From: Acidobacteriota bacterium
GTDB taxonomy: Bacteria > Actinomycetota > Acidimicrobiia > Acidimicrobiales > UBA8190
Direction: 5' to 3'
Assembly: GCA_028872975.1 (NCBI GenBank)
Contig: JAGWNV010000104.1
Span: forward strand, 1 to 8,175
Length of the DNA: 8,175 bases
The translations under genes were made by a program, and so were the position numbers. The notes beneath the pieces were generated by a model. That model was not told the DNA's origin. It did no database searches and worked only from the letters and a program-made list of their open reading frames with translations. Position 1 is the first letter of the stretch, and each line of letters begins with the position of its first letter. Shown in pieces: positions 1 through 5,751 of the stretch.

Positions 1-406
1 GTCGGCGGCCACCGGAACGGGGGTGGGACCGCTCGTCGAGGCGGTCCTGGCGCGTCTGCCGGCGGGACCGCCCTACTTCCCCGAGGACATGGTGAGCGAC
101 GTCGACGAGGCCTTCTGGGTGGCCGAGCTCGTGCGTGAGCAGCTCCTGGCCCGGGTGCGCGAGGAGCTCCCGCACTCCATCGCCTGCCGGGTGAGCGAGT
201 GGGAGTGGCCCCGGGTCCGCGTCGACATCCTCGTCGAGCGCGACTCGCAGAAGGGCATCGTCATCGGCCAGGGCGGCGGGGTGCTCAAGGAGGTGGGCAC
301 TGCCGTGCGGGCCCAGTTGCCCGAAGGCGCCTACCTGGAGCTCCGGGTGCGGGTCGAGCCCCACTGGCAGCAGCGCCAGGACGCCATCGAGCGCTTCGGC
401 TACTGA
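1..406 (+). CDS. era: GTPase Era, C-terminal part (5' end outside window)
   Basis: Era is a GTP-binding protein that binds the 3' end of 16S rRNA and helps mature the 30S subunit. The reading frame is open from base 2 and gives 134 residues before TGA at 404-406. It starts with SAATGTGV, which fits the G5 (SA) motif ending the Era GTPase domain, so motifs G1-G4 lie upstream of the window. Then follow the linker with GPPYFPEDMVSD (about fragment residues 22-33), the ELPHSIA segment, the hallmark VERDSQKGIVIGQGG (78-92) holding the KH-domain GxxG loop, and the classic C-terminal RFGY. The KH domain is a little shorter than usual: loops after SEWEW and after AVRAQ lack several residues found in many Era proteins, while the core motifs are intact. 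A GTG at 23 is internal and is not the start. The gene overlaps the convergent helicase gene by 7 nt. Identification is firm. Confidence 0.96.
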   Translation, partial: SAATGTGVGPLVEAVLARLPAGPPYFPEDMVSDVDEAFWVAELVREQLLARVREELPHSIACRVSEWEWPRVRVDILVERDSQKGIVIGQGGGVLKEVGTAVRAQLPEGAYLELRVRVEPHWQQRQDAIERFGY

Positions 407-2481
407 CCCGCCGGCCGGCCGGCGGCGATGTCGGCGAGGAACGCCAGCACCCGGTCCTGGTCGCTCACGAGGGGCATGGGGGGGAGCGCGGCTCGGAGCA
501 CGGCGCCGTAGCCGGCGCTCATGAGGCGTCGGTCGAGGACGGCCACGACGCCCCGGTCGGTGGCCGACCGGATGAGCCGGCCGGCGCCCTGGGCGAGAAG
601 CATGGCGGCCCGGGGCACGTCCACCTCGGCGAAGGCCGCCGGCCCCACCCGCTCGCGCCGGGCCTCGAGGAGGGGGTCGTCGGGCCTGGGGAAGGGGAGC
701 CGGTCGAGGGCCACCACGCTCAGGCTCGGCCCGGGGACGTCGATCCCCTGCCAGAACGACATGGTGGCGAACAGGCACGCCGCCTCGTCGGCTGCGAAGG
801 CTTCGACCAGGGCCGGCTTGGGCAGCTCGCCCTGGGCGAGCACCGGCAGGGCCACGGCGGGGCGCAGGGCGTCCACGGCCTGGCGCATGGCCCGCCAGCT
901 CGTGAACAGCGCCAGCGTCCGCCCGCCCGCCGCTTCCATGAGCCGGCGGAGCTCCTCGTGGATGGCGGCCTCGGCCCCGGCCCGCCGCCGGTCGGGGAGG
1001 TCCTGGGGGCAGTAGAGGAGGGCCTGGCGCCGGTAGGGGAAGGGGCTCCCCACGTCGAGCTCGTCGGTGGCCCCCGGGGGGAGCCCGAGGTGGCGGGCCA
1101 GGCGCGGCGGGACCGTCGCCGAGGTGAGCACGGCGGTCACGGCCGGCCAGAGCCGCTCGGCGAGGACGGGGCCCACCTCCACCGGCGAGGCCCGGAGCGT
1201 CCGCCAGCGTCCCCCCGGCCCCCCCGCTTCCACCCAGGCCACCCGGTCGGGGTCGGTGTCGAGGAGCGACCGGAGGTCGCCGACGAGATGGGAGGTGCCG
1301 AGGAGGGCCCGGGCCCGGCGCGGGGCGGCCGGGTCCCCGGCGTCGCCGTCCCCGGTGCCGGCGCGGCGCAGGGCGGCGGCCAGGCCGCCGAGGCGACCCT
1401 CGGCCAGCTCGAGGACGGCCAGCAGCTCCTGGTCGGCGCCGGCGCCGGCGCCGGCGGTCACCCGGAGCACCCGTGTGCCGGCCAGGGGACCGAGCAGGGC
1501 GTCGAGGCGGTCGGCGGCGGCGGCCACCCCGTCGGCGAGCCCGGCCTCCCCTCCGGCCAGGAGGGGGCGGGCGGTGGCCGCCGCGGCCCGGACCCGGCCC
1601 GGGGTGAGCTCGAGGCCGAGCCCCGCCGTCATCACGTCCTCGACGGCGTGGGCCTCGTCGAAGACCACCACCTCGTGGTCGGGGAGCACCGCCCCTCCGC
1701 TCGCCACGTGGGTGGCGTAGAGGTGGGTGTTCACCACCACGACGTCGGCGGCCGCCGCCCGGGCGCGGGCCACCTCGGCGAAGCAGTCGGGGCCCGACGG
1801 GCAGCGGAAGGCCCCGGGGCACTCCCGGGCCGTGACCGACACCGCCCCCCAGGCGGCGGGGTCCGGCTCGAAGTCGAGGTCGGCCCGGTCCCCGCTCTCG
1901 GTCTCCTGTGCCCAGGCCACGAGCCGCCGGAGCTGCCCGACCCGTCCCGTCGGCCCCTCCGGCGCCGGGCCCGAGGTCGCCGGCCCGGGAGCCGCTTCTC
2001 CGGGGACCGTCTCCTCGGGAGGGGCCGGCACGGGCGAGGCCGCTGCGAGGGCGGCGGCGTCGAAGAGCCCGGGCGTGGCGACCGGCTCGCCCAGGGGCGA
2101 GGCGGTCGGGTCGGCGGCGCCGGTCACCTCGGCCAGTCGTTGGCGGCAGAGGTAGTTGGCGCGGCCCTTGAGCACGGCGAAGCGGACCCGCCGGCGGTCG
2201 CCGAGGGCGGCGGCCAGCTGGGGGAGGTCCTTGCCGGCCAGCTGGTCCTGGAGGGCCTTGGTGGCGGTGGCGACGACGGCGCCGCGCCCGGAGAGGACCA
2301 CGGGGAGGAGGTAGGCGAGGGACTTCCCCGTCCCGGTCCCGGCCTGGACGACGAGGTGGCGCCCTTGGGACAGGGCCCGGGCCACGGCCTCGGCCATGGC
2401 CAGCTGCCCGGGGCGGTCCTCCCCGCCGCCCGGGAGGGTCCGGGCCAGGGCCTCGAGGTGCCCGGCGAGCTCGTCCACCAC
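400..2481 (-). CDS. dinG: DinG/XPD-family ATP-dependent DNA helicase with iron-sulfur cluster motif
   Basis: This is a superfamily 2 iron-sulfur helicase of the DinG/YoaA group. Such enzymes unwind DNA 5'-to-3' and help resolve damaged replication intermediates and R-loops. The 693 residues contain Walker A AGTGTGKS (47-54), TATKALQDQL (72-81), the four cluster cysteines C112, C221, C227 and C233, the DEAH box (275-278), LTSATV (452-457), WQGIDVPG (578-585) and motif VI QGAGRLIR (631-638). There is no N-terminal exonuclease domain, unlike the DinG of some Firmicutes. A Pro/Ala/Gly-rich, probably disordered segment (about 120-180) separates the first cluster cysteine from the other three. In-frame TAG at 2490-2488 sets the 5' limit. 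Two consecutive GTG codons (2481 and 2478) can start, and the second sits 6 nt after a TAGCGT box, as expected for a leaderless mRNA. The stop TAG (402-400) lies inside the end of era. The DinG-like family call is strong; orthology to E. coli DinG rather than YoaA is not resolved. Confidence 0.93.
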   Translation of the reverse strand: MVDELAGHLEALARTLPGGGEDRPGQLAMAEAVARALSQGRHLVVQAGTGTGKSLAYLLPVVLSGRGAVVATATKALQDQLAGKDLPQLAAALGDRRRVRFAVLKGRANYLCRQRLAEVTGAADPTASPLGEPVATPGLFDAAALAAASPVPAPPEETVPGEAAPGPATSGPAPEGPTGRVGQLRRLVAWAQETESGDRADLDFEPDPAAWGAVSVTARECPGAFRCPSGPDCFAEVARARAAAADVVVVNTHLYATHVASGGAVLPDHEVVVFDEAHAVEDVMTAGLGLELTPGRVRAAAATARPLLAGGEAGLADGVAAAADRLDALLGPLAGTRVLRVTAGAGAGADQELLAVLELAEGRLGGLAAALRRAGTGDGDAGDPAAPRRARALLGTSHLVGDLRSLLDTDPDRVAWVEAGGPGGRWRTLRASPVEVGPVLAERLWPAVTAVLTSATVPPRLARHLGLPPGATDELDVGSPFPYRRQALLYCPQDLPDRRRAGAEAAIHEELRRLMEAAGGRTLALFTSWRAMRQAVDALRPAVALPVLAQGELPKPALVEAFAADEAACLFATMSFWQGIDVPGPSLSVVALDRLPFPRPDDPLLEARRERVGPAAFAEVDVPRAAMLLAQGAGRLIRSATDRGVVAVLDRRLMSAGYGAVLRAALPPMPLVSDQDRVLAFLADIAAGRPAGQ
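408..425. terminator. 18-bp perfect palindrome at the era/dinG convergent end
   Basis: The 18 bases CCGCCGGCC/GGCCGGCGG form a perfect palindrome that starts one base after the era stop codon and lies within the last codons of the opposing helicase gene. As RNA it can form, on either strand, a 7-bp GC stem with a CCGG loop. That is suitable for a bidirectional terminator or an RNA 3'-end stabiliser, although there is no U-tract. The terminator role is inferred from position and symmetry. GC-rich palindromes also arise by chance in such DNA. Confidence 0.4.
1435..1452. repeat. Tandem hexamer GGCGCC x3 inside dinG
   Basis: Three perfect head-to-tail copies of GGCGCC encode the AGAGAGA stretch (about residues 343-349) of the helicase. 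The repeat unit is two codons, so slippage would change length without breaking the frame. It may be only local low complexity in GC-rich DNA. Confidence 0.6.
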
Positions 2482-2484
2482 CCG

Positions 2485-2490
2485 ACGCTA
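2485..2490 (-). promoter_or_regulatory. Candidate -10 box (TAGCGT) of dinG, leaderless
   Basis: On the minus strand TAGCGT fits the actinobacterial -10 pattern TANNNT. It lies 3 nt before the first GTG and 6 nt before the second GTG of the helicase gene. With transcription starting about 7 nt after the box, the mRNA would begin at the GTG at 2478 with no leader. No Shine-Dalgarno sequence and no clear -35 are visible, which agrees with leaderless translation. The same TAGCGT hexamer precedes uppS. Confidence 0.45.
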
Positions 2491-2545
2491 GCCCGGAGCC
2501 GGGGCCGCCCAGGACAGCACACTCCCTGGTCAGAGGTGTTCGCGC

Positions 2546-2551
2546 TAGGGT
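2546..2551 (+). promoter_or_regulatory. Candidate -10 box (TAGGGT) of the cold-shock gene
   Basis: The 173-nt region between the divergent helicase and csp genes (2482-2654) is less GC-rich than its surroundings. TAGGGT matches TANNNT and would place the transcript start near 2558, giving a 5' leader of roughly 95 nt. A long leader is usual for cold-shock mRNAs. An alternative is TTGACG at 2600-2605 acting as a -35, but no good -10 is found at the right distance after it. No other gene is seen here. The promoter choice is tentative. Confidence 0.3.
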
Positions 2552-2642
2552 TTGGCCCAGCGTTCGGTCGGGTCACGCAGGGCCGCTCGCCGTTGTCGGT
2601 TGACGCTTCGTCTCCCGCAAGTTCGTGTGCGTGCGTGGAAAT

Positions 2643-2646
2643 GAGG
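2643..2646 (+). promoter_or_regulatory. Ribosome binding site of csp (GAGG)
   Basis: GAGG lies 8 nt before the ATG at 2655, and a second AGGA lies 3 nt before it. This decides in favour of the ATG over the in-frame GTG at 2625, which would add ten residues not found in cold-shock proteins. Confidence 0.6.
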
Positions 2647-2654
2647 CAGGAAAC

Positions 2655-2858
2655 ATGGCCGAAGGAACGGTGAAGTGGTTCAACTCGACCAAGGGCTACG
2701 GCTTCGTCACCCCTGACGACGGCTCGCCCGACGTCTTCGTCCACTACTCCGCCATCGAGGGCAGCGGATATCGCGAGCTGGCCGAGGGTGAGCGGGTGTC
2801 GTTCGACGCCACCGTGGGCGACAAGGGGCCCCAGGCCACCAAGGTGCGGCGCCTCTGA
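2655..2858 (+). CDS. Cold-shock domain protein (CspA family)
   Basis: A 67-residue single-domain cold-shock protein, a five-stranded beta-barrel that binds single-stranded RNA and DNA and melts mRNA structure. It begins MAEGTVKWFN, with RNP1 KGYGFV (about 13-18) and RNP2 VFVHYS (about 26-31), then ends with the family-typical KGPQATKVRRL. The aromatic positions are kept, with Tyr replacing the Phe common in RNP1, a conservative change. Length is standard. It stands alone between two non-coding stretches, with its own probable promoter and two hairpins after the stop, so it is probably monocistronic. Sequence alone cannot say whether it is cold-induced or constitutive, since actinobacteria carry several paralogues; no gene letter is assigned for that reason. 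Confidence 0.97.
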   Translation: MAEGTVKWFNSTKGYGFVTPDDGSPDVFVHYSAIEGSGYRELAEGERVSFDATVGDKGPQATKVRRL

Positions 2859-2866
2859 GGGCTCCG

Positions 2867-2887
2867 GCGGGAGGCTCCGGCCTCCGC
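2867..2887 (+). terminator. First hairpin after csp
   Basis: GGAGGC (2870-2875) and GCCTCC (2880-2885) pair around a TCCG tetraloop. Two more base pairs can be added across a one-base bulge. It begins nine bases after the csp stop codon. There is no T-run, which is common for terminators in high-GC actinobacteria. It may terminate transcription or protect the short csp mRNA from 3' decay. Confidence 0.4.
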
Positions 2888-2902
2888 ACCGAGCTCGTCG
2901 AG

Positions 2903-2930
2903 CACGCGGGCGGCCCCGGCCGCCCGCGTG
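2903..2930 (+). terminator. Strong 12-bp perfect hairpin after csp
   Basis: CACGCGGGCGGC (2903-2914) and its exact reverse complement (2919-2930) flank the 4-nt loop CCCG. This is the strongest simple stem I see outside genes in the window. It lies between csp and the candidate uppS promoter, where a terminator separating the two units would be expected. It lacks a U-tract, so it would be a GC-stem-only terminator. Confidence 0.6.
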
Positions 2931-2959
2931 GCGCGTCCGGGCCCCGGGGCGGCCCCAGC

Positions 2960-2965
2960 TAGCGT
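2960..2965 (+). promoter_or_regulatory. Candidate -10 box (TAGCGT) of the uppS operon
   Basis: TAGCGT lies 3 nt before the GTG at 2969 and 9 nt before a second in-frame GTG at 2975. No Shine-Dalgarno sequence precedes either codon, so a leaderless transcript is plausible. The same hexamer occurs in the same position before dinG on the other strand. No clear -35 is visible. Confidence 0.4.
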
Positions 2966-2968
2966 CGC

Positions 2969-3712
2969 GTGACCGTGGCCGACGCCTCCGGCCGGTTCCC
3001 CCCCGGCATCGACCCCTCCCACGTGCCCGCGCACGTGGCCTGCGTCATGGACGGCAACGGCCGGTGGGCCAGCCGTCGGGGCCTGGCCCGCACCGAGGGC
3101 CACGCCGCCGGGGAGGAGGCGCTGTTCGACGCCGTGGAGGGGGCCCTCGAGATCGGGATCTCCTGGCTCACCATGTTCGCCTTCTCCACCGAGAACTGGC
3201 GGCGGCCCCGGGACGAGGTCCGGTACCTCATGGGCTTCAACGAGTCCCTCCTCGTCCGCCGCCGCGACGAGCTCCACGACAAGGGGGTGCGGATCCGCTT
3301 CGCCGGCCGGCGGGACTGGCGGGTGCCGCGGCGGGTGCTCCGGCGGATGGACGAGTCGGTGGCCCTCACCGAGGCCAACCGGCGCATGACCCTCACCATG
3401 GCCTTCAACTACGGGGGCCGGGCCGAGATCGTCGACGCCGTCCGCGCCCTCGTGGCGGCCGGCACCCCGGCGTCGCGGATCGACGAGAAGGCCATCCGGG
3501 CCCACCTCTACTTCCCCGACTTGCCCGACCCCGACCTCGTGGTGCGGACCTCGGGGGAGTACCGGGTGTCGAACTTCCTGCTCTGGCAGCTCGCCTACAG
3601 CGAGCTCGTCTTCACCGACGTCCTGTGGCCCGACTTCCGCCGCCAGGACCTCTTCGAGGCCGTGGCCGAGTACCAGCGCCGCGAGCGCCGCTACGGCGGG
3701 GTGCGGTCGTGA
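2969..3712 (+). CDS. uppS: Isoprenyl transferase (di-trans,poly-cis-polyprenyl diphosphate synthase)
   Basis: A cis-prenyltransferase that adds isopentenyl diphosphate units to an allylic primer to make the polyprenyl diphosphate carrier used for peptidoglycan and other wall polymers. It is a soluble dimer acting at the inner face of the membrane. The 247 residues, a normal length, show the catalytic Asp28 in MDGNGRWA (27-34), GHAAG (44-48), FSTENW (72-77), AFNYGGRAEIVDA (145-157) and the pyrophosphate-binding RTSGEYRVSNFLLWQ (193-207). All expected catalytic residues are present. Product chain length cannot be read with confidence. The start is GTG at 2969, or possibly GTG at 2975 two codons later, both just after a -10-like box. 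The TGA overlaps the GTG of the next gene by 4 nt (3709-3712), suggesting translational coupling. Confidence 0.96.
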   Translation: MTVADASGRFPPGIDPSHVPAHVACVMDGNGRWASRRGLARTEGHAAGEEALFDAVEGALEIGISWLTMFAFSTENWRRPRDEVRYLMGFNESLLVRRRDELHDKGVRIRFAGRRDWRVPRRVLRRMDESVALTEANRRMTLTMAFNYGGRAEIVDAVRALVAAGTPASRIDEKAIRAHLYFPDLPDPDLVVRTSGEYRVSNFLLWQLAYSELVFTDVLWPDFRRQDLFEAVAEYQRRERRYGGVRS

Positions 3713-3936
3713 CCACCCTCAGCCGGGTCCTCGCCTACGGCCTGGCCGCCCTGCTGGTGGCGGGGGTCGCCGTCCTGGCCGTGGCCGGGATGACGGCGGC
3801 CCGGGCGCTGTTCGTCACCGCCGCCGGCATCTTCCTCATGATCGCCCTCGGGAGCCTCAGGGGGGGCAGGCGGGGCCGGGGGGAGGGGCCGGCCGTCCGC
3901 GACCGGGAGGACGGGGGCGGGACAATGGAGGGGTGA
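3709..3936 (+). CDS. Small two-helix membrane protein of unknown function
   Basis: A 75-residue protein I cannot assign to a family. It has two hydrophobic segments, about residues 8-29 and 33-50, joined by a very short turn (MTAAR), so it looks like a helical hairpin in the membrane. A hydrophilic, Gly/Arg-rich tail of about 25 residues follows (GGRRGRGEG, then an acidic-basic mix). By the positive-inside rule the tail is probably cytoplasmic. The GTG start overlaps the uppS stop in GTGA, and its own TGA overlaps the recO GTG in GTGA (3933-3936), so it sits inside a coupled operon. A weak GGCGGGG lies 7 nt upstream of the start. A role linked to the UppS lipid product at the membrane is possible but is only a guess from position. 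The reading frame fits the operon spacing exactly, which supports a real gene. Confidence 0.72.
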   Translation: MTTLSRVLAYGLAALLVAGVAVLAVAGMTAARALFVTAAGIFLMIALGSLRGGRRGRGEGPAVRDREDGGGTMEG

Positions 3937-4649
3937 GCCTCTACCGCGACGAGGGGGTGGTGCTGCGGACCATGCGCCTCGGCGAGGCCGACCGCATCGT
4001 CACCCTCCTCACCCGGGGCCACGGGAAGGTCCGGGCCGTGGCCAAGGGGGTGCGGAAGACCACCTCCAAGTTCGGGGGCCGTCTCGAGCCGCTGTCGCAC
4101 GTGGCCCTTCTGTGCTGGAAGGGCCGGGAGCTCGACATCGTGAACCAGGCCGAGGTCACCGAGGCCTTCCGGACGGTGCGGGAGGACCTCTCCCGGGTGG
4201 CGAAGGCATTCACCGTGCTCGAAGTGGCCGACCAGCTGGCTCAGGAGCGCCACCCCGCCCCCCGGCTCTACGAGATGGTGCTGGGAGCGCTGCGGGCCCT
4301 GGCCGCCGACGACTCCGCCATGCTCGTGGCCGGGTTCCTCCTGAAGGCCCTCGCCCTCGAGGGCTCGGCGCCCATGGTCGACGCCTGCGCGTCCTGCGGC
4401 GCCGAAGGCGACCTCGTGGCCTTCGACCTCCTCCAGGGCGGGGCCCTGTGCCGCGACTGCCGCCGGGGCAGGCCCGTCTCGCCGGCGGCGCTCGAGATGG
4501 TGCGGCGGGTCCTCGGCGGCGGGCTCGCCGGTGTGCTGGTCGAGCCGGCCTCGGCGGTGACTGAGGAGGTGGCCGCCCTGGCCGGGGGGGCCATGGAGGC
4601 CCACCTCGACCGCCGGCTGCGGAGCCTGCACTCGAGCCCGGTCGGCTGA
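3933..4649 (+). CDS. recO: DNA repair protein RecO
   Basis: RecO works with RecR (and RecF) to load RecA onto SSB-coated single-stranded DNA and to anneal strands in recombinational repair. The 238 residues start with the typical N-terminal OB-fold signature YRDEGVVLRTMRLGEADRIV (4-23), then GKVRAVAKGVRKTTSKFGGRL. A helical C-terminal half follows with a CxxC-x17-CxxC zinc finger (C152, C155, C173, C176). Length is normal. GTG at 3933 is chosen because the family N-terminus begins only three residues before YRDEG. GGAGG lies just one base before it, too close for a normal ribosome site, so coupling to the small upstream gene or leaderless initiation from the GACAAT box (3921-3926, 6 nt before the start) is more likely. 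HemW begins 10 nt after the stop. Confidence 0.95.
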   Translation: MSLYRDEGVVLRTMRLGEADRIVTLLTRGHGKVRAVAKGVRKTTSKFGGRLEPLSHVALLCWKGRELDIVNQAEVTEAFRTVREDLSRVAKAFTVLEVADQLAQERHPAPRLYEMVLGALRALAADDSAMLVAGFLLKALALEGSAPMVDACASCGAEGDLVAFDLLQGGALCRDCRRGRPVSPAALEMVRRVLGGGLAGVLVEPASAVTEEVAALAGGAMEAHLDRRLRSLHSSPVG

Positions 4650-4659
4650 GGGCGGGGCC

Positions 4660-5751
4660 ATGGGCGATCCCTTCGGCGTCTACGTGCACGTGCCCTTCTG
4701 CGCCTCGCGCTGCGACTACTGCGCCTTCGCCAGCTGGACCGACCGGGACCACCTCATGGCCCGCTACGCGGCGGCCTGCGTGACCGAGCTGGGCCGGGCC
4801 GCGGCGGCCGAGGCGCTGCCCGCGGCCACCACCGTCTTCTTCGGAGGCGGCACCCCCTCGCGGCTGCCCGGCGAGCTCCTCGCCGAGATCCTCGGCGCCG
4901 TCGCCCGCCGTCCCGGCGCCGAGGTCACCGCCGAGTGCAACCCCGAGGGGGCCACACCGGCGCTCTTCGCCTCCTGGCGTGCGGCCGGGGTGACCCGGGT
5001 GTCCTTCGGCGTGCAGTCCATGTCGCCCCACGTCCTCGCCGGCCTGGGCCGCCGGCACGACCCCGCCGCCGTGCCCGGCGCCGTGGCCCTGGCCGGGGAG
5101 GCGGGATTCGAGGTCAACGTCGACCTCATATTCGGCGGCCCCGGGGAGTCCGACGGCGACTGGGCCGCCACCCTGGCGGCGGTCCTCGCCCTCGAGCCCC
5201 GCCCGGCCCACGTGAGCGCCTATGCCCTCACCGTCGAGCCGGGCACGCCCCTCGCCGCCGACAGGGCCCGGCACCCCGACGAGGACGTGCAGGCGCGCCG
5301 GTACGCGATGGCCGACGCCGCCCTCGGGGGGGCGGGCCTGCGGTGGTACGAGGTGTCGAACTGGGCCGTGCCCGGCCACGAGTGCCGGCACAACACCCTC
5401 TACTGGCGCCAAGGCGATTACCGGGGCATCGGCTGCGCCGCCCACTCCCACCGCCGGGGCCGGCGGTGGTGGAACGTCCGGACACCGGAGCGGTACGTGG
5501 CGGCCGTCGAGGAGGGACGGTCCCCGGTGGCGGCCGAGGAGACCCTCGACGCCGACCGGCGCGCCTTCGAGGCGCTGGCCCTGGCGCTGCGCACCGCCGA
5601 AGGGGTGCCCGCCGACGCGCTCGACGACGAGCCGGAGCTGCGGCCCCTGCTGTCGCGCCGAGGCGACCGCGTCGTGCTCACCCTCCGGGGCCGCCTCCTC
5701 GCCGACGAGCTGTCCAGGCGCCTGAGGGTGCCCACTATCCTGCCCGCATGA
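4660..5751 (+). CDS. hemW: Radical SAM heme chaperone HemW (HemN-like)
   Basis: A radical-SAM protein of the HemN family that binds heme and is thought to insert it into respiratory enzymes. The 363 residues show the cluster motif CxxxCxxC at C14, C18 and C21 in the form CASRCDYCAF. The residue two after the last cysteine is Phe, as in HemW, and not the fourth Cys of true coproporphyrinogen dehydrogenase HemN. Other landmarks are FGGGTPS (61-67, SAM binding), SFGVQS (115-120), VDLIFGGPGES (154-164) and the HNxxYW motif at 244-249, linked to heme binding in HemW proteins, within ECRHNTLYW. Length is near the family norm. The ATG follows a purine-rich GAGGGCGGGG. The TGA overlaps the glyS ATG as ATGA (5748-5751). 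Many older annotations call this family 'coproporphyrinogen III oxidase', which the missing fourth Cys argues against. Confidence 0.93.
   Translation: MGDPFGVYVHVPFCASRCDYCAFASWTDRDHLMARYAAACVTELGRAAAAEALPAATTVFFGGGTPSRLPGELLAEILGAVARRPGAEVTAECNPEGATPALFASWRAAGVTRVSFGVQSMSPHVLAGLGRRHDPAAVPGAVALAGEAGFEVNVDLIFGGPGESDGDWAATLAAVLALEPRPAHVSAYALTVEPGTPLAADRARHPDEDVQARRYAMADAALGGAGLRWYEVSNWAVPGHECRHNTLYWRQGDYRGIGCAAHSHRRGRRWWNVRTPERYVAAVEEGRSPVAAEETLDADRRAFEALALALRTAEGVPADALDDEPELRPLLSRRGDRVVLTLRGRLLADELSRRLRVPTILPA
5736..5741 (+). promoter_or_regulatory. Candidate -10 box (TATCCT) for leaderless glyS mRNA
   Basis: TATCCT, a good TANNNT match, lies in the last codons of hemW and ends exactly 6 nt before the glyS ATG at 5748. 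That spacing would start the transcript at the A of ATG. No Shine-Dalgarno sequence is present before this ATG. It would let glyS be transcribed apart from the upstream operon. Confidence 0.5.

Noticed and set aside
2625..2654. N-terminal extension of csp from the GTG at 2625
   Set aside because: The ten added residues are not seen in cold-shock proteins, and GAGG is well placed for the ATG at 2655.
199..2673. Long + strand open frame of 824 codons opposite dinG
   Set aside because: It is the antisense shadow of dinG: no known motif, Gly/Pro/Arg-rich composition typical of GC-rich antisense frames, and it overlaps era, the dinG motifs and csp.
4210..5451. Long minus-strand open frame across recO and hemW
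   Set aside because: Gly/Pro/Arg-rich antisense shadow with no recognisable domain, while both + strand genes carry complete catalytic or metal-binding motifs.
4660..5751. Oxygen-independent coproporphyrinogen III oxidase (HemN)
   Set aside because: The fourth Cys of the HemN CxxxCxxCxC motif is replaced by Phe, and the HNxxYW motif points to HemW.
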